Assembly (NCBI GenBank): GCA_021772245.1
Contig: JAJFMH010000094.1
Coordinates: 1-36,006, forward strand
Length of the DNA stretch: 36,006 nucleotides
Reading direction: 5' to 3'
DNA from: Chlamydiota bacterium
GTDB taxonomy: Bacteria > Chlamydiota > Chlamydiia > Chlamydiales > Simkaniaceae
The notes below the pieces were generated by a model. That model worked only from the letters and a program-made list of their open reading frames with translations, did not search any database and was not told where the DNA came from. Position 1 is the first letter of the stretch; every line of letters begins with the position of its first letter. Positions 23,458 through 31,309 of the stretch are shown piece by piece. The translations under genes were made by a program, and so were the position numbers.

Positions 23458-26100
23458 ATGAATAACAAAGAGCATTTTCTTTCCGATGTAGGAGATCTTC
23501 TCGGAGATCACACTTTTTCAAAAAAAACTTTTGCTGATATAGAGTCTCAACTTGCCTCTTTTTCAATAGAACCATTCATCTCCTTTTCAGAAACCCAAAA
23601 AAATCAGTACGTAAATCAAAGCCTCTTAGGTTTAATAAAAACTGCAGATGGTGATTTTCTTCTACAGGAAGTTATCGATTTTATATCCAGGGTGCAGTCT
23701 CTTAAAATTGTAAAAAAATATTCTCTTTCTTCATTTGAACTTTGGTTAAATCATAATGATTCTATTTCTAAAGAAGAAAATTATAAAATCAGAGCAAAAA
23801 TAACAGGAAGATATCTCCCAAGAGATGATTATCAAACTTTTTTTCCAATTGGAATGGGAAAAAACTTTTATGGCTCTCATTTTGTAACTGCCCATAGCTC
23901 TCCTGACTTAGATACAACCGTAGCATCTTTTTGGGGATGGGTTGATGCGTTTTCGGCAAGGATTGGAACAGGGCTCCATTTATGGAATGTTCCAGATGGA
24001 CCGCCTACAGAACTTGTAGAAACGAAGCTTCTTTTCTTAGATATGCTAGGAGAGGGTGTTTTTGATGTTCTTGTCAAAAAGAGAAGTTTACTGACTTTGT
24101 CTAGTATAGACCTCATGACCCAAGATGGTTTTTTGAAAAAGAAAAAGCATGATAGTTCGATGAGTTTTGACCATAATCGGGATGCAAATGCAATTGTGCT
24201 TGTTGACGATAATGGACATTACATGGGGGATTGGCGTCATTTTGATGTAGAAGGCGTGAGACAAGTGATTACATCATTAAATGACTGTCTTCGATCGCTT
24301 GAAGGGTCTTTTTATAAAAATATTATTGGTCTTCTAGCGAAAAAAGATGTGACAAAAACAGATGTAGCCACTTTTAAAGATAAAGTCTTTGCCATGACTT
24401 TAAATGAATCATCGTCCCTACAAGAATTTACTCTTCGTCAAAAGAAGTACCTTGATGATTATTTAAAGAAAGTTCTCAATGTTAAAGAAGGGTTAGAAAC
24501 TACGTTTAAAAATTTTGGGAAGACCTTGGAAGAATCGGAGTCGATTCATTTTTCTTCTTTTCTTGAAAAATTGGAGGAGATTTCTTCTTCTCACTTTTTT
24601 GAAAACGATTCCTTAAAAGAAGATAGACCCTTAATTTTTTCTTATTTAGAAACTCTTCGCTCTTCCTTAAGTGGTATTTTTGGGCAGATTTTAAAATTTG
24701 TGGACACTCTTGATATCGCTCTGAAAATCAAGTCAGAAGTTTTTGGTTTCCTACCTCAGGCAATTTCACATAGAACAGATATTGAAGAGATAAAAAGTAA
24801 GATGGGATCATATCCCTATCTGACTGTAAATTTTCCTGATGGAGAGGGAAAGGAAGTCCCATTTGGAATTGTTTCTTCGAAGGATTTAAAAAGAGCGTTT
24901 TTAGGTTCTGTAACACTGCGAGACTTTTGTAATTTTGATGAAATGAAAATACCTGATTATCTGCAGGTGATTTCTGTTATAGATCATCACAAAGCGACTT
25001 TGAACACAAAAGCTCCTCCTATGGCTTTGATTGCAGATGCGCAATCTGCAAATTCTCTTGTTGCAGAGCTCTCATTCTCTATCAATGATAAATACGCATC
25101 AAATGGAATGACTCTAGATGAAATTGAGGCGCAGCTTAAAGAAGTAGGCAAAGACCTTTCTAATGATCCAAATATTCGCGTTTATCAACGTCTTCTTCAA
25201 AAGAAAATGGCTACGCAGAGTAGAGGTGAATATTATAGCTCCCCAAAACGTGAATTTGTTGAGTATCTCCAGTATTTATATGCGATTATGGATGACACAG
25301 ATCTACTTTCCAAAGTATCTAAAAGAGACGTTTATATTGTGGCATCACTTCTGAATCGCATGAAGAGTTTGATGTTAAAAAAAGAGATGGAAATTATTAA
25401 TTTTGATGATCTGCTTTCAAGTTCGGAAGATTTCGCAAACAACGCAGCTAAAAAACTTCTCCAAAATAAAGATTTCTACTCTCTATATAGTATCGTATAT
25501 TCTTCTAAAGAAGAAAAAGTAAGCGAAAATCTTATCAAAGCATCTGAAGGCACTTCTCTTTCAATCTTTGATGATACAAAGACATTAAATTTATGCACGA
25601 GAGTTGGCCAAACCAAACTCTTCGAAAAAAATATTAGAGTTTTCAATTCCCACACCGAAAGTATTCAAGGTGTATTTATTGAAAGGGCAAAAAAGCTTTA
25701 TGAAAATTCTCCTGAAATTGATTTGTATATGCATATGATTTCGACAATACCAAGCGCGGAAGATGTATACTCCGGAAAAGAAACTAATTATTCTCATTTA
25801 GATCAGCTCTGGTTTTGGGTTCCTCCATCAGATTTAGGCGTAGAGCACCTGAAAGTTTTTTTAAGTGGATTCAAAGATGTCTTTGCAGGAGGGGGTTTTG
25901 ATTTGAAGTTTTGTTGCATTAATGATGCAAGTGGTGAGTATGCTCAGATTTTTAAGGAGAGTTTTTTGAAAATAAGTTGTGAATCGAAAAATGTAAGTGC
26001 TTTTGAAGATGCAATGGCTGTTATTTATTTTAAACCGGGAATTCTTAATTCCAGAAAAGCAAAAATTGCGCCTTATTTACCTTCTATTAAGAAAAGTTAG
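23458..26100 (+). CDS. Large DHH-phosphoesterase-like protein of unknown function
   Basis: 880 residues from ATG 23458 (an in-frame TTG at 23452 is less likely). Four motifs in the order of DHH/family II pyrophosphatase enzymes are visible: HSSPDLDTT at about 146-154, VDDNGHYMGD at 249-258, the DHH itself in VIDHHK at 507-512, and MDDTD at 611-615. These residues bind divalent metals in that family. The spacing from motif II to DHH is about 250 residues, against a few tens in small family II pyrophosphatases, and the insert is rich in helical charged sequence. The C-terminal 250 residues show no motif I know. It could be a phosphatase, nuclease or pyrophosphatase; substrate unknown. A terminator follows. 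Confidence 0.7.
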   Translation: MNNKEHFLSDVGDLLGDHTFSKKTFADIESQLASFSIEPFISFSETQKNQYVNQSLLGLIKTADGDFLLQEVIDFISRVQSLKIVKKYSLSSFELWLNHNDSISKEENYKIRAKITGRYLPRDDYQTFFPIGMGKNFYGSHFVTAHSSPDLDTTVASFWGWVDAFSARIGTGLHLWNVPDGPPTELVETKLLFLDMLGEGVFDVLVKKRSLLTLSSIDLMTQDGFLKKKKHDSSMSFDHNRDANAIVLVDDNGHYMGDWRHFDVEGVRQVITSLNDCLRSLEGSFYKNIIGLLAKKDVTKTDVATFKDKVFAMTLNESSSLQEFTLRQKKYLDDYLKKVLNVKEGLETTFKNFGKTLEESESIHFSSFLEKLEEISSSHFFENDSLKEDRPLIFSYLETLRSSLSGIFGQILKFVDTLDIALKIKSEVFGFLPQAISHRTDIEEIKSKMGSYPYLTVNFPDGEGKEVPFGIVSSKDLKRAFLGSVTLRDFCNFDEMKIPDYLQVISVIDHHKATLNTKAPPMALIADAQSANSLVAELSFSINDKYASNGMTLDEIEAQLKEVGKDLSNDPNIRVYQRLLQKKMATQSRGEYYSSPKREFVEYLQYLYAIMDDTDLLSKVSKRDVYIVASLLNRMKSLMLKKEMEIINFDDLLSSSEDFANNAAKKLLQNKDFYSLYSIVYSSKEEKVSENLIKASEGTSLSIFDDTKTLNLCTRVGQTKLFEKNIRVFNSHTESIQGVFIERAKKLYENSPEIDLYMHMISTIPSAEDVYSGKETNYSHLDQLWFWVPPSDLGVEHLKVFLSGFKDVFAGGGFDLKFCCINDASGEYAQIFKESFLKISCESKNVSAFEDAMAVIYFKPGILNSRKAKIAPYLPSIKKS

Positions 26101-26110
26101 GAATAAAAAA

Positions 26111-26145
26111 TCCCAGTAGACAGAGCTACCGGGACAAGATTTTTT
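26111..26145 (+). terminator. Terminator between the DHH-type gene and khpA
   Basis: TCCC-A-GTAG (26111-26119) pairs with CTAC-C-GGGA (26126-26134), one mismatch. Six T residues follow at 26140-26145. It may serve both convergent genes. Confidence 0.75.
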
Positions 26146-26157
26146 GTGTATATTTTT

Positions 26158-26424
26158 TTACTCTTCTTCTTCTGCAGATTCTTTTTCAGAAGACTCTTCT
26201 AAGATTTCTAGATTAACTCGAATACCATTTCTGCTTGCAACCGACATGAGAAGTGTGCGGATTGCATTAATGGTTTTGCCTTTTTTACCGATTATTTTTC
26301 CGATGTCTGCTTTTTCTACACTTAATTCAATAATAAGCGTATGAGTTCCACCGATTTCATTGATGCGGACTTTGTCTGGATTATCAACTAGGTTTTTTAC
26401 GATGTACTCAACAAATTCTTTCAT
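26158..26424 (-). CDS. khpA: KH-domain RNA-binding protein KhpA
   Basis: 88 residues. It consists of a single KH domain with the RNA-gripping loop GKKGK in ADIGKIIGKKGKTINAIRTL, then an acidic tail of Glu and Ser. KhpA-type proteins bind RNA and affect cell division and translation in Gram-positive bacteria; the chlamydial role is unknown to me. Position next to rluD matches the arrangement I recall in Chlamydia (CT657-CT658). The GGGG-rich sequence before ATG 26424 serves as ribosome binding site. Confidence 0.9.
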   Translation of the reverse strand: MKEFVEYIVKNLVDNPDKVRINEIGGTHTLIIELSVEKADIGKIIGKKGKTINAIRTLLMSVASRNGIRVNLEILEESSEKESAEEEE

Positions 26425-26619
26425 GGTTCGCCCCTCTTGCGGTTACAGGTGTAAGTGGTGATTGAAAAGTAATATTGATCATTCACATCCTCATCCTAAT
26501 CTAAGCCAAAATATTTAGCTACAAGAAATCCTTTTAATTTTTGCGAAAAAAATGCAGGAAAATAATTGCAAGAATCTAAAATCAAGATGGTTGTGAAAGT
26601 TTAGCCAAGTTCAAAAATT

Positions 26620-27534
26620 TTAAATATTTTTTAAAATATTTTCCATATCCTTAGGAATTGGAGCCATAATTACAAGGTTTTCTTTTGTGATTGGATGTGA
26701 GAATTCTACTTTTTTGGCATGGAGCATTTGTCTGTTTGCTCCATACGAGTTTGTGTTAGATCCATATAAAGCGTCACCAAGAAGAGGGGTATTTATATGT
26801 TTTAGATGAACTCTAATTTGATGCGTTCTTCCAGTGATTAGCTTGGCCTCAAAGTGCGTTAATTTTGCGCTTGTCTGAATAGGTCTAAATTCTGTAATTG
26901 CCTCTTTTCCAGTTTCAATAACGCACATTTCAATGCGTTTCTTTGGATGTCTGCCGATTGGCGCACAAACTTTTCTCTCACCTGGATTTCCAAATGATAT
27001 TCCCTCATAGAACTTTGAGATTTCTCGATTGGAAAAAGCTGTTATAAGGTTTTGATGAGCTTCGATTGTTTTTGCAGCAAGAATCACACCGCTTGTATCT
27101 TTATCTAGTCGATGTACAATGCCCGGGCGTATAGTATCATTCCAATTTGCAAGGTTTTTGCAATGGTAGATAAGTGCATTTACGAAGGTACCACTATAAT
27201 GACCAGGCCCAGGATGGACCACCATTGATGGAGGTTTATTAACAGCAATAATATGATCATCTTCGTACAAAATTTTTAAGGGAATATCCTCTCCTTCTAA
27301 AGAAATTTCTTTGTGGTAGAGAAAGGAGATTTGGACTTCATCTCCAATTTTTACCATATCTTTTTTCTTAGGGGGATGTCCGTTTAGAAGAATGGATTTA
27401 TTTTCAAATAAATATTGAAAATAAGATCTTGAGAGATGGGGAAACCTTATAGATAGTAGCTTATCTAACCTAAGGTTTATATCTTCGATAGTTGCAATAA
27501 ATGATGAGTTATCCATGCAGCTATTATACTGCAT
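26620..27534 (-). CDS. rluD: Ribosomal large subunit pseudouridine synthase, RluD type
   Basis: 304 residues. An N-terminal S4-like RNA-binding domain (LRLDKLLSIRFPHLSRSYFQ, 21-40) is followed by the RluA-family catalytic domain, with HRLDKDTSG at 141-149 and nucleophile D144. GRTHQIRVHL and GDALYG are conserved. It is expected to form pseudouridine in helix 69 of 23S rRNA if a true RluD. The start may be ATG 27534 or the in-frame ATG at 27516; neither has a clear Shine-Dalgarno. It follows the small gene at 27563-27811 by 28 bp and is likely co-transcribed. Confidence 0.92.
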   Translation of the reverse strand: MQYNSCMDNSSFIATIEDINLRLDKLLSIRFPHLSRSYFQYLFENKSILLNGHPPKKKDMVKIGDEVQISFLYHKEISLEGEDIPLKILYEDDHIIAVNKPPSMVVHPGPGHYSGTFVNALIYHCKNLANWNDTIRPGIVHRLDKDTSGVILAAKTIEAHQNLITAFSNREISKFYEGISFGNPGERKVCAPIGRHPKKRIEMCVIETGKEAITEFRPIQTSAKLTHFEAKLITGRTHQIRVHLKHINTPLLGDALYGSNTNSYGANRQMLHAKKVEFSHPITKENLVIMAPIPKDMENILKNI

Positions 27535-27562
27535 ACAAGACTAAAACACCAAAGTTCAAATA

Positions 27563-27811
27563 TTAAGTTTGTTTGCCTTCTTCTGCTTCTTTTAACTTTT
27601 CAGCAGCTTTTTGTGCTTCTTGTTGTTCTAACTGTATTTGAGAAGAAATAAATCGTTCTAAATTTTGCATAAATTCTTTTGTTTGTGCTTGAGTCATAGG
27701 AGTTGGAAAATGAGAGTTCCATGCATTCATCCATTGTTGCATACTGGGTCCATTTCCCGATGGTTTTTCTGAAGCCGAATCTCCACTCACAGGGGGGATA
27801 CTATTTACCAC
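27563..27811 (-). CDS. Small hypothetical protein next to rluD
   Basis: 82 residues. Start is GTG 27811 with a strong AAGGAG 7 nt upstream. A Ser/Pro/Gly-rich N-terminus is followed by a Gln-rich amphipathic helix (about 38-75, QTKEFMQNLERFISSQIQ), probably a coiled coil. I do not know the family. Its place matches a small conserved gene I recall beside rluD in Chlamydia (CT659), so it may be conserved in the order. No signal peptide or membrane segment. Confidence 0.7.
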   Translation of the reverse strand: MVNSIPPVSGDSASEKPSGNGPSMQQWMNAWNSHFPTPMTQAQTKEFMQNLERFISSQIQLEQQEAQKAAEKLKEAEEGKQT

Positions 27812-27906
27812 GATTTTTCTCCTTGATCCTTTTTTTAATAAAGGAAGAACAGATTAGAGATGGTGTTGAGATGATTTGTTTTGTCATCTTTAAAAAGGCT
27901 TGTTTT

Positions 27907-28002
27907 TGCAGAGGAAGATTGGGTTTGCCGTTACTGGGATATGATGGTTTTGGACCAGTCCTTGTAACACGCATAATTATTACCTTTTATTCTTCCTCTG
28001 CA
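27907..28002. ncRNA. Structured intergenic element closed by a 12-bp stem
   Basis: TGCAGAGGAAGA (27907-27918) and TCTTCCTCTGCA (27991-28002) are perfect complements 72 nt apart. Inside, ACTGG (27937-27941) pairs with CCAGT (about 27956-27960), and GTTAC/GTAAC may add to it. It lies between two minus-strand genes. It could be an RNA processing site, an attenuator or a small RNA; orientation is uncertain. Confidence 0.4.
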
Positions 28003-28059
28003 TAAACTTTATTTTATATGTGTCGAATTAATTGTTCAATTAAAATTAAATCATTTATT

Positions 28060-28410
28060 TTAATTAGAGCTATTTTGCTCCATTGCTGTATCTGCCTGTT
28101 CGGCTTGCTGCTGTTGTTGCGTATCTTGCTGTATTTGAGGTCCCATAGCTTTTTCTAAGCTTTGCATGATAATACTGTTAAATGCAGATTGAGTTGCATC
28201 TGCCGGTGAAAGAGATGACGAGGCGCTTTTATCTGTGCTTGCACTTAGATCGGGTTGAATACTACTTGATTTACTATTTGCCTGAATTTTATCAGAGTTT
28301 TCATTTTGCTCAGTTTGATCCAATTGTTGCATAAGCTCCATCATTTGAAGGTACTGTTGCATTTGACTTGAGCCATGGGACCCTTGAGACTTATCTACAT
28401 GAATTTCCAT
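28060..28410 (-). CDS. Small Gln/Ser-rich hypothetical protein
   Basis: 116 residues from ATG 28410, with an AAGG ribosome binding site about 8 nt upstream. A TTG at 28437 is also in frame but would lie close to the transcription start. Composition is very rich in Gln, Ser, Asp and Met. MQQYLQMMELMQQLDQ (about 17-32) suggests a helix, and the tail is Gln-rich. No signal peptide or known domain. A near-consensus promoter lies upstream. It shares a Gln/Met-rich style with the gene at 27563-27811 but I see no clear homology. Function unknown. Confidence 0.65.
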   Translation of the reverse strand: MEIHVDKSQGSHGSSQMQQYLQMMELMQQLDQTEQNENSDKIQANSKSSSIQPDLSASTDKSASSSLSPADATQSAFNSIIMQSLEKAMGPQIQQDTQQQQQAEQADTAMEQNSSN

Positions 28411-28453
28411 TATTATTACCTTTTTTACTTGGGCCAAAGAGCCCCTTAGGTAT

Positions 28454-28482
28454 ATTATAACAATTATTTAATTAGTTTTCAA
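28454..28482 (-). promoter_or_regulatory. Strong sigma70-type promoter for the small-gene/rluD run
   Basis: On the minus strand: TTGAAA (complement of 28477-28482), a 17-bp spacer, then a perfect TATAAT (complement of 28454-28459). The ATG at 28410 is about 44 bp downstream of the -10. Confidence 0.8.
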
Positions 28483-28517
28483 CATAAAACTGCTAAACAC
28501 CTTTTACTTAAGAGTTT

Positions 28518-29132
28518 ATGAAAAATATAAAAGTGGATGAAATTGAAGGATTTAAAAGCTTCTACCAAATAAAGATTGGGGAGGAGTTAGTAGCAGAGCT
28601 CTATCAACCTCTGTATAAAAGACATATCAAGAAAATTCGGAAGTTCCAAGAAGAGAAGCCGCTTAAGGATTTTCTAGGGGAACTTGAAAAAAAGGTGGGG
28701 TTTTCTTATCTAAGTTATCTTTTAGATAAAAGGGCGTTATTCAAGAAAGAAATCGAAGAAAAGCTTCGAAGTAGAAAATTTAGCGATCCAGGCATTCACG
28801 CTGCAATCAGTAAAGCGCTAGAGTATGGATATATCAACGATCTTGAGCTTGCAAAATCGATTGTTCGGATCTACTGCAAAAAACAGAAAGGGCCAAGATT
28901 TATTGAGCAGATTCTTAAAAAAAGAAGATGCGGAGAAGATCTCATTCAAAAAGTGATTCATATTTCAACAAATTCGCAAAATGATGCTCTTAAGGAATTA
29001 GTGAAAAAAAAATATCCCACCTTTTCTCAGATGGAGTTTAAAGAAAAACAAAAAGTATTCCAAAGGCTCCTAAGAAAGGGATTTGAGCTGGAAGAAATTC
29101 GCGTAGCTCTTGCCGATTGGCAAGAAAATTAA
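28518..29132 (+). CDS. recX: RecX-family regulatory protein
   Basis: 204 residues. RecX restrains RecA filaments. The helical RecX repeats are visible: YLLDKRALFKKEIEEKLRSR, IHAAISKALEYGYINDLELA and IVRIYCKKQKGPRFIEQIL. The family's G(Y)(I/L)(N/D)D turn and the KGP motif are present. Sequence is Lys/Glu-rich. It is transcribed divergently from the promoter at 28454-28482 and followed 45 bp later by hemA. Moderately sure, because RecX proteins are weakly conserved. Confidence 0.8.
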   Translation: MKNIKVDEIEGFKSFYQIKIGEELVAELYQPLYKRHIKKIRKFQEEKPLKDFLGELEKKVGFSYLSYLLDKRALFKKEIEEKLRSRKFSDPGIHAAISKALEYGYINDLELAKSIVRIYCKKQKGPRFIEQILKKRRCGEDLIQKVIHISTNSQNDALKELVKKKYPTFSQMEFKEKQKVFQRLLRKGFELEEIRVALADWQEN

Positions 29133-29177
29133 ATTTCTTTATAAGAAGATTTTTTATGCAAACATTGAGCTGTTTTA

Positions 29178-30176
29178 ATGCGCGTTGGAGTTATTGGATT
29201 TAATCAAAAGCAAGCCTCGCTTGCCTTGAGAGAGAAAATTACTAAAATTATTGAGGAGTCCAAAACTCAAATGGATAACTCAATTTCAAGTGTTGTACTT
29301 TCTACATGCAATCGAATCGAAATCTATTTTTCATCGTTTGACTTAGCGAAAGCACAAGAAGACCTGGTTACAATTTTAGAAAAGAGAGTGGATGGTCCGA
29401 TAAAAACTGCATGCTATCAATATATAGCAGATAGGTGCTTTACACATCTTTGCAAGGTGATATCAGGGCTTGATAGCACTATTTATTTGGAGTCTGAAAT
29501 ACAGGGACAAGTAAAAAAGGCATATGAAACGACAAGAAAAAAAACATCGCTTCCTTTTGATTTGCATTATTTTTTCCAGAAGGGATTAAAGGTTGGCAAA
29601 GAGATTAGAAAGAATATAGGAAATGGAAAGGGGGGCAGTAACTTGCCGAAATATATCCTGAGCTATATTCAAGAAAATACTGAGCAGAAAGAAAAAAGCA
29701 AAATTCTTTTTGTCGGAAATTCTTCTATAAATCAAAGAATTATGTCCTTATTTTTTTTAGAAACTTCATTTGAAATGACGCTTGCAACAAGTATGCCATA
29801 TAAGGATTCAAAAACAACTTCTGTTGTTTCAAGGCATGAACTTGAAAATGTCTATGACTATGATGTAGTCATATTTGGTACAAAACACCACGAATTTATA
29901 CTGAATCATATACCTCCTCAAAAAAAGAGCCTTCTTATTTTTGATTTAGCTGTTCCAAGAAATGTGAATCCAGATATTGGAGATTGCTCTAACATCAAAC
30001 TTGTAAATATGGAAAACATAGAATCTTATATTGCCTCTAGAAAAAAAGATGATCAGATTAAAAATGAGCAATCAAATACACTTCTTGAACTGATTACAAA
30101 ATACCAGATGCAGGTGTATGAGAAGAAGGTTATGAGAGGAGTTAGTTATAAGGCAAACGGAGCTCTAGTTCATTGA
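29178..30176 (+). CDS. hemA: Glutamyl-tRNA reductase
   Basis: 332 residues. It reduces Glu-tRNA to glutamate-1-semialdehyde, the first step of haem synthesis by the C5 route. The catalytic C44 lies in LSTCNRIEIY, and HLCKVISGLDSTIYLESEIQ is the conserved substrate segment. It is about 80-100 residues shorter than most bacterial HemA proteins, because the C-terminal dimerisation domain is nearly absent. The chlamydial form I recall is of similar short length, so this is not truncation. The stop overlaps the next start (TTGA). Confidence 0.93.
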   Translation: MRVGVIGFNQKQASLALREKITKIIEESKTQMDNSISSVVLSTCNRIEIYFSSFDLAKAQEDLVTILEKRVDGPIKTACYQYIADRCFTHLCKVISGLDSTIYLESEIQGQVKKAYETTRKKTSLPFDLHYFFQKGLKVGKEIRKNIGNGKGGSNLPKYILSYIQENTEQKEKSKILFVGNSSINQRIMSLFFLETSFEMTLATSMPYKDSKTTSVVSRHELENVYDYDVVIFGTKHHEFILNHIPPQKKSLLIFDLAVPRNVNPDIGDCSNIKLVNMENIESYIASRKKDDQIKNEQSNTLLELITKYQMQVYEKKVMRGVSYKANGALVH

Positions 30177-31309
30177 GAAAAGTGATTTTCCATCTATTTT
30201 GTTTGTTCTTTGGAATAAATCTTTTTGCATCAGATAGTGGACAATGGAATGTGCATCACATTCCAAAAGGAGAGATCTATGTAGGCGACTATTACGCAAC
30301 AGGAAAGAATATTGGAATAGAGGGGACTGTTACAGGTGACGTAGTTGTATTTGGTTCAGAGGTTTTTATTGATGGAGTTGTAGACGGCAATGTCACAGCA
30401 ATGGGGGGAGCTGTTCGAATTAGCGGAGAAGTCAAGGGAAATGTTCGAATTATTGCAGGGCAAACTTATATTTCAGGAAAAATAGATGGTCGTCTAAACG
30501 TTCTATCAGGAAGTACTGAACTACCTTCTTCTGCAAGAGTACTAGATAATGTGCTTGCATTTTGTGGAAATTTGGATCTTGGAGGAAAGATTGGAAAGAA
30601 CGCCCGTATATATGCTTCAAGTGCGAAAGTTTCTGCGCAAATAGCAGAAAATCTCATTGCATATGTAGGCAAACTTAAGTTGACATCGGGTGCAAAAATT
30701 GACGGAATGCTTGAGTATTGGAGTAGCAGTGATGCTGAAATTGCAGATCGAAGCAAGATTGGAAAAGGGGTTTCCCATCACCCACCTTTTTTCTCCTCAT
30801 TTTTTAAAGGAAGTATTCTCAAAAAATTAAAGATTGGATCTCAGCTTGCCGCAATACTTATGAATTTTTTCTACACATTTTGCTTTGCACTGCTTGTATT
30901 TAGATATTTCCCGCAGAAAATTAAAAGGTCTGTGCAAGTTTTGGATACAAAACCCATCAAAGCTTTTTTTTCTGGTGTGGTACTAGCAATTGTATTGCCA
31001 CTATTGTGTCTATTACTTCTAATTTCAATCTTGGGTGTTCCATTCGCATTGACTTTGATTGCAATTAACGTAATTGGATTTTATACGGCAAAAATTATAA
31101 CAATTCGATGGCTAATGCACCTTGTTTCACGAAAAAAAGAGATCAAACACCCAAATATGTATTTTTTTCTAGTCTTAGCTGGGTATTACTTAATTACCCT
31201 TATCCCATTTGTTGGATTTGCTATATCTATTGCAGTGATGTTTTTAGGTCTTGGCGCTCTAATACTGAGCAAAAGCGCCAAAGGTGAGATGCAAAAGTTG
31301 CCTCAATAA
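30173..31309 (+). CDS. Exported bactofilin-like beta-helix protein with membrane C-terminus
   Basis: 378 residues from TTG 30173, which overlaps the hemA stop; GGAG lies 10 nt upstream. A signal peptide (1-19) is followed by a repetitive polymer-forming/bactofilin-like stretch (about 35-190), with short repeats such as GTVTGDVVVFGSEVFIDGVV and GKIDGRLNVLSG typical of a beta-helix. Four or so membrane helices then follow (about 225-365). The order signal peptide, beta-helix, membrane domain differs from cytosolic bactofilins and suggests the helix lies on the periplasmic side. A structural or envelope-shape role is inferred. The 3' end overlaps convergent asnS by 7 bp. Confidence 0.78.
   Translation: MRKVIFHLFCLFFGINLFASDSGQWNVHHIPKGEIYVGDYYATGKNIGIEGTVTGDVVVFGSEVFIDGVVDGNVTAMGGAVRISGEVKGNVRIIAGQTYISGKIDGRLNVLSGSTELPSSARVLDNVLAFCGNLDLGGKIGKNARIYASSAKVSAQIAENLIAYVGKLKLTSGAKIDGMLEYWSSSDAEIADRSKIGKGVSHHPPFFSSFFKGSILKKLKIGSQLAAILMNFFYTFCFALLVFRYFPQKIKRSVQVLDTKPIKAFFSGVVLAIVLPLLCLLLLISILGVPFALTLIAINVIGFYTAKIITIRWLMHLVSRKKEIKHPNMYFFLVLAGYYLITLIPFVGFAISIAVMFLGLGALILSKSAKGEMQKLPQ

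Noticed and set aside
27703-28005. Plus-strand 100-residue open frame over the rluD-side spacer
   Set aside because: It runs antisense to a gene with a strong Shine-Dalgarno and through the structured element, and has no motif; it is better explained as chance.
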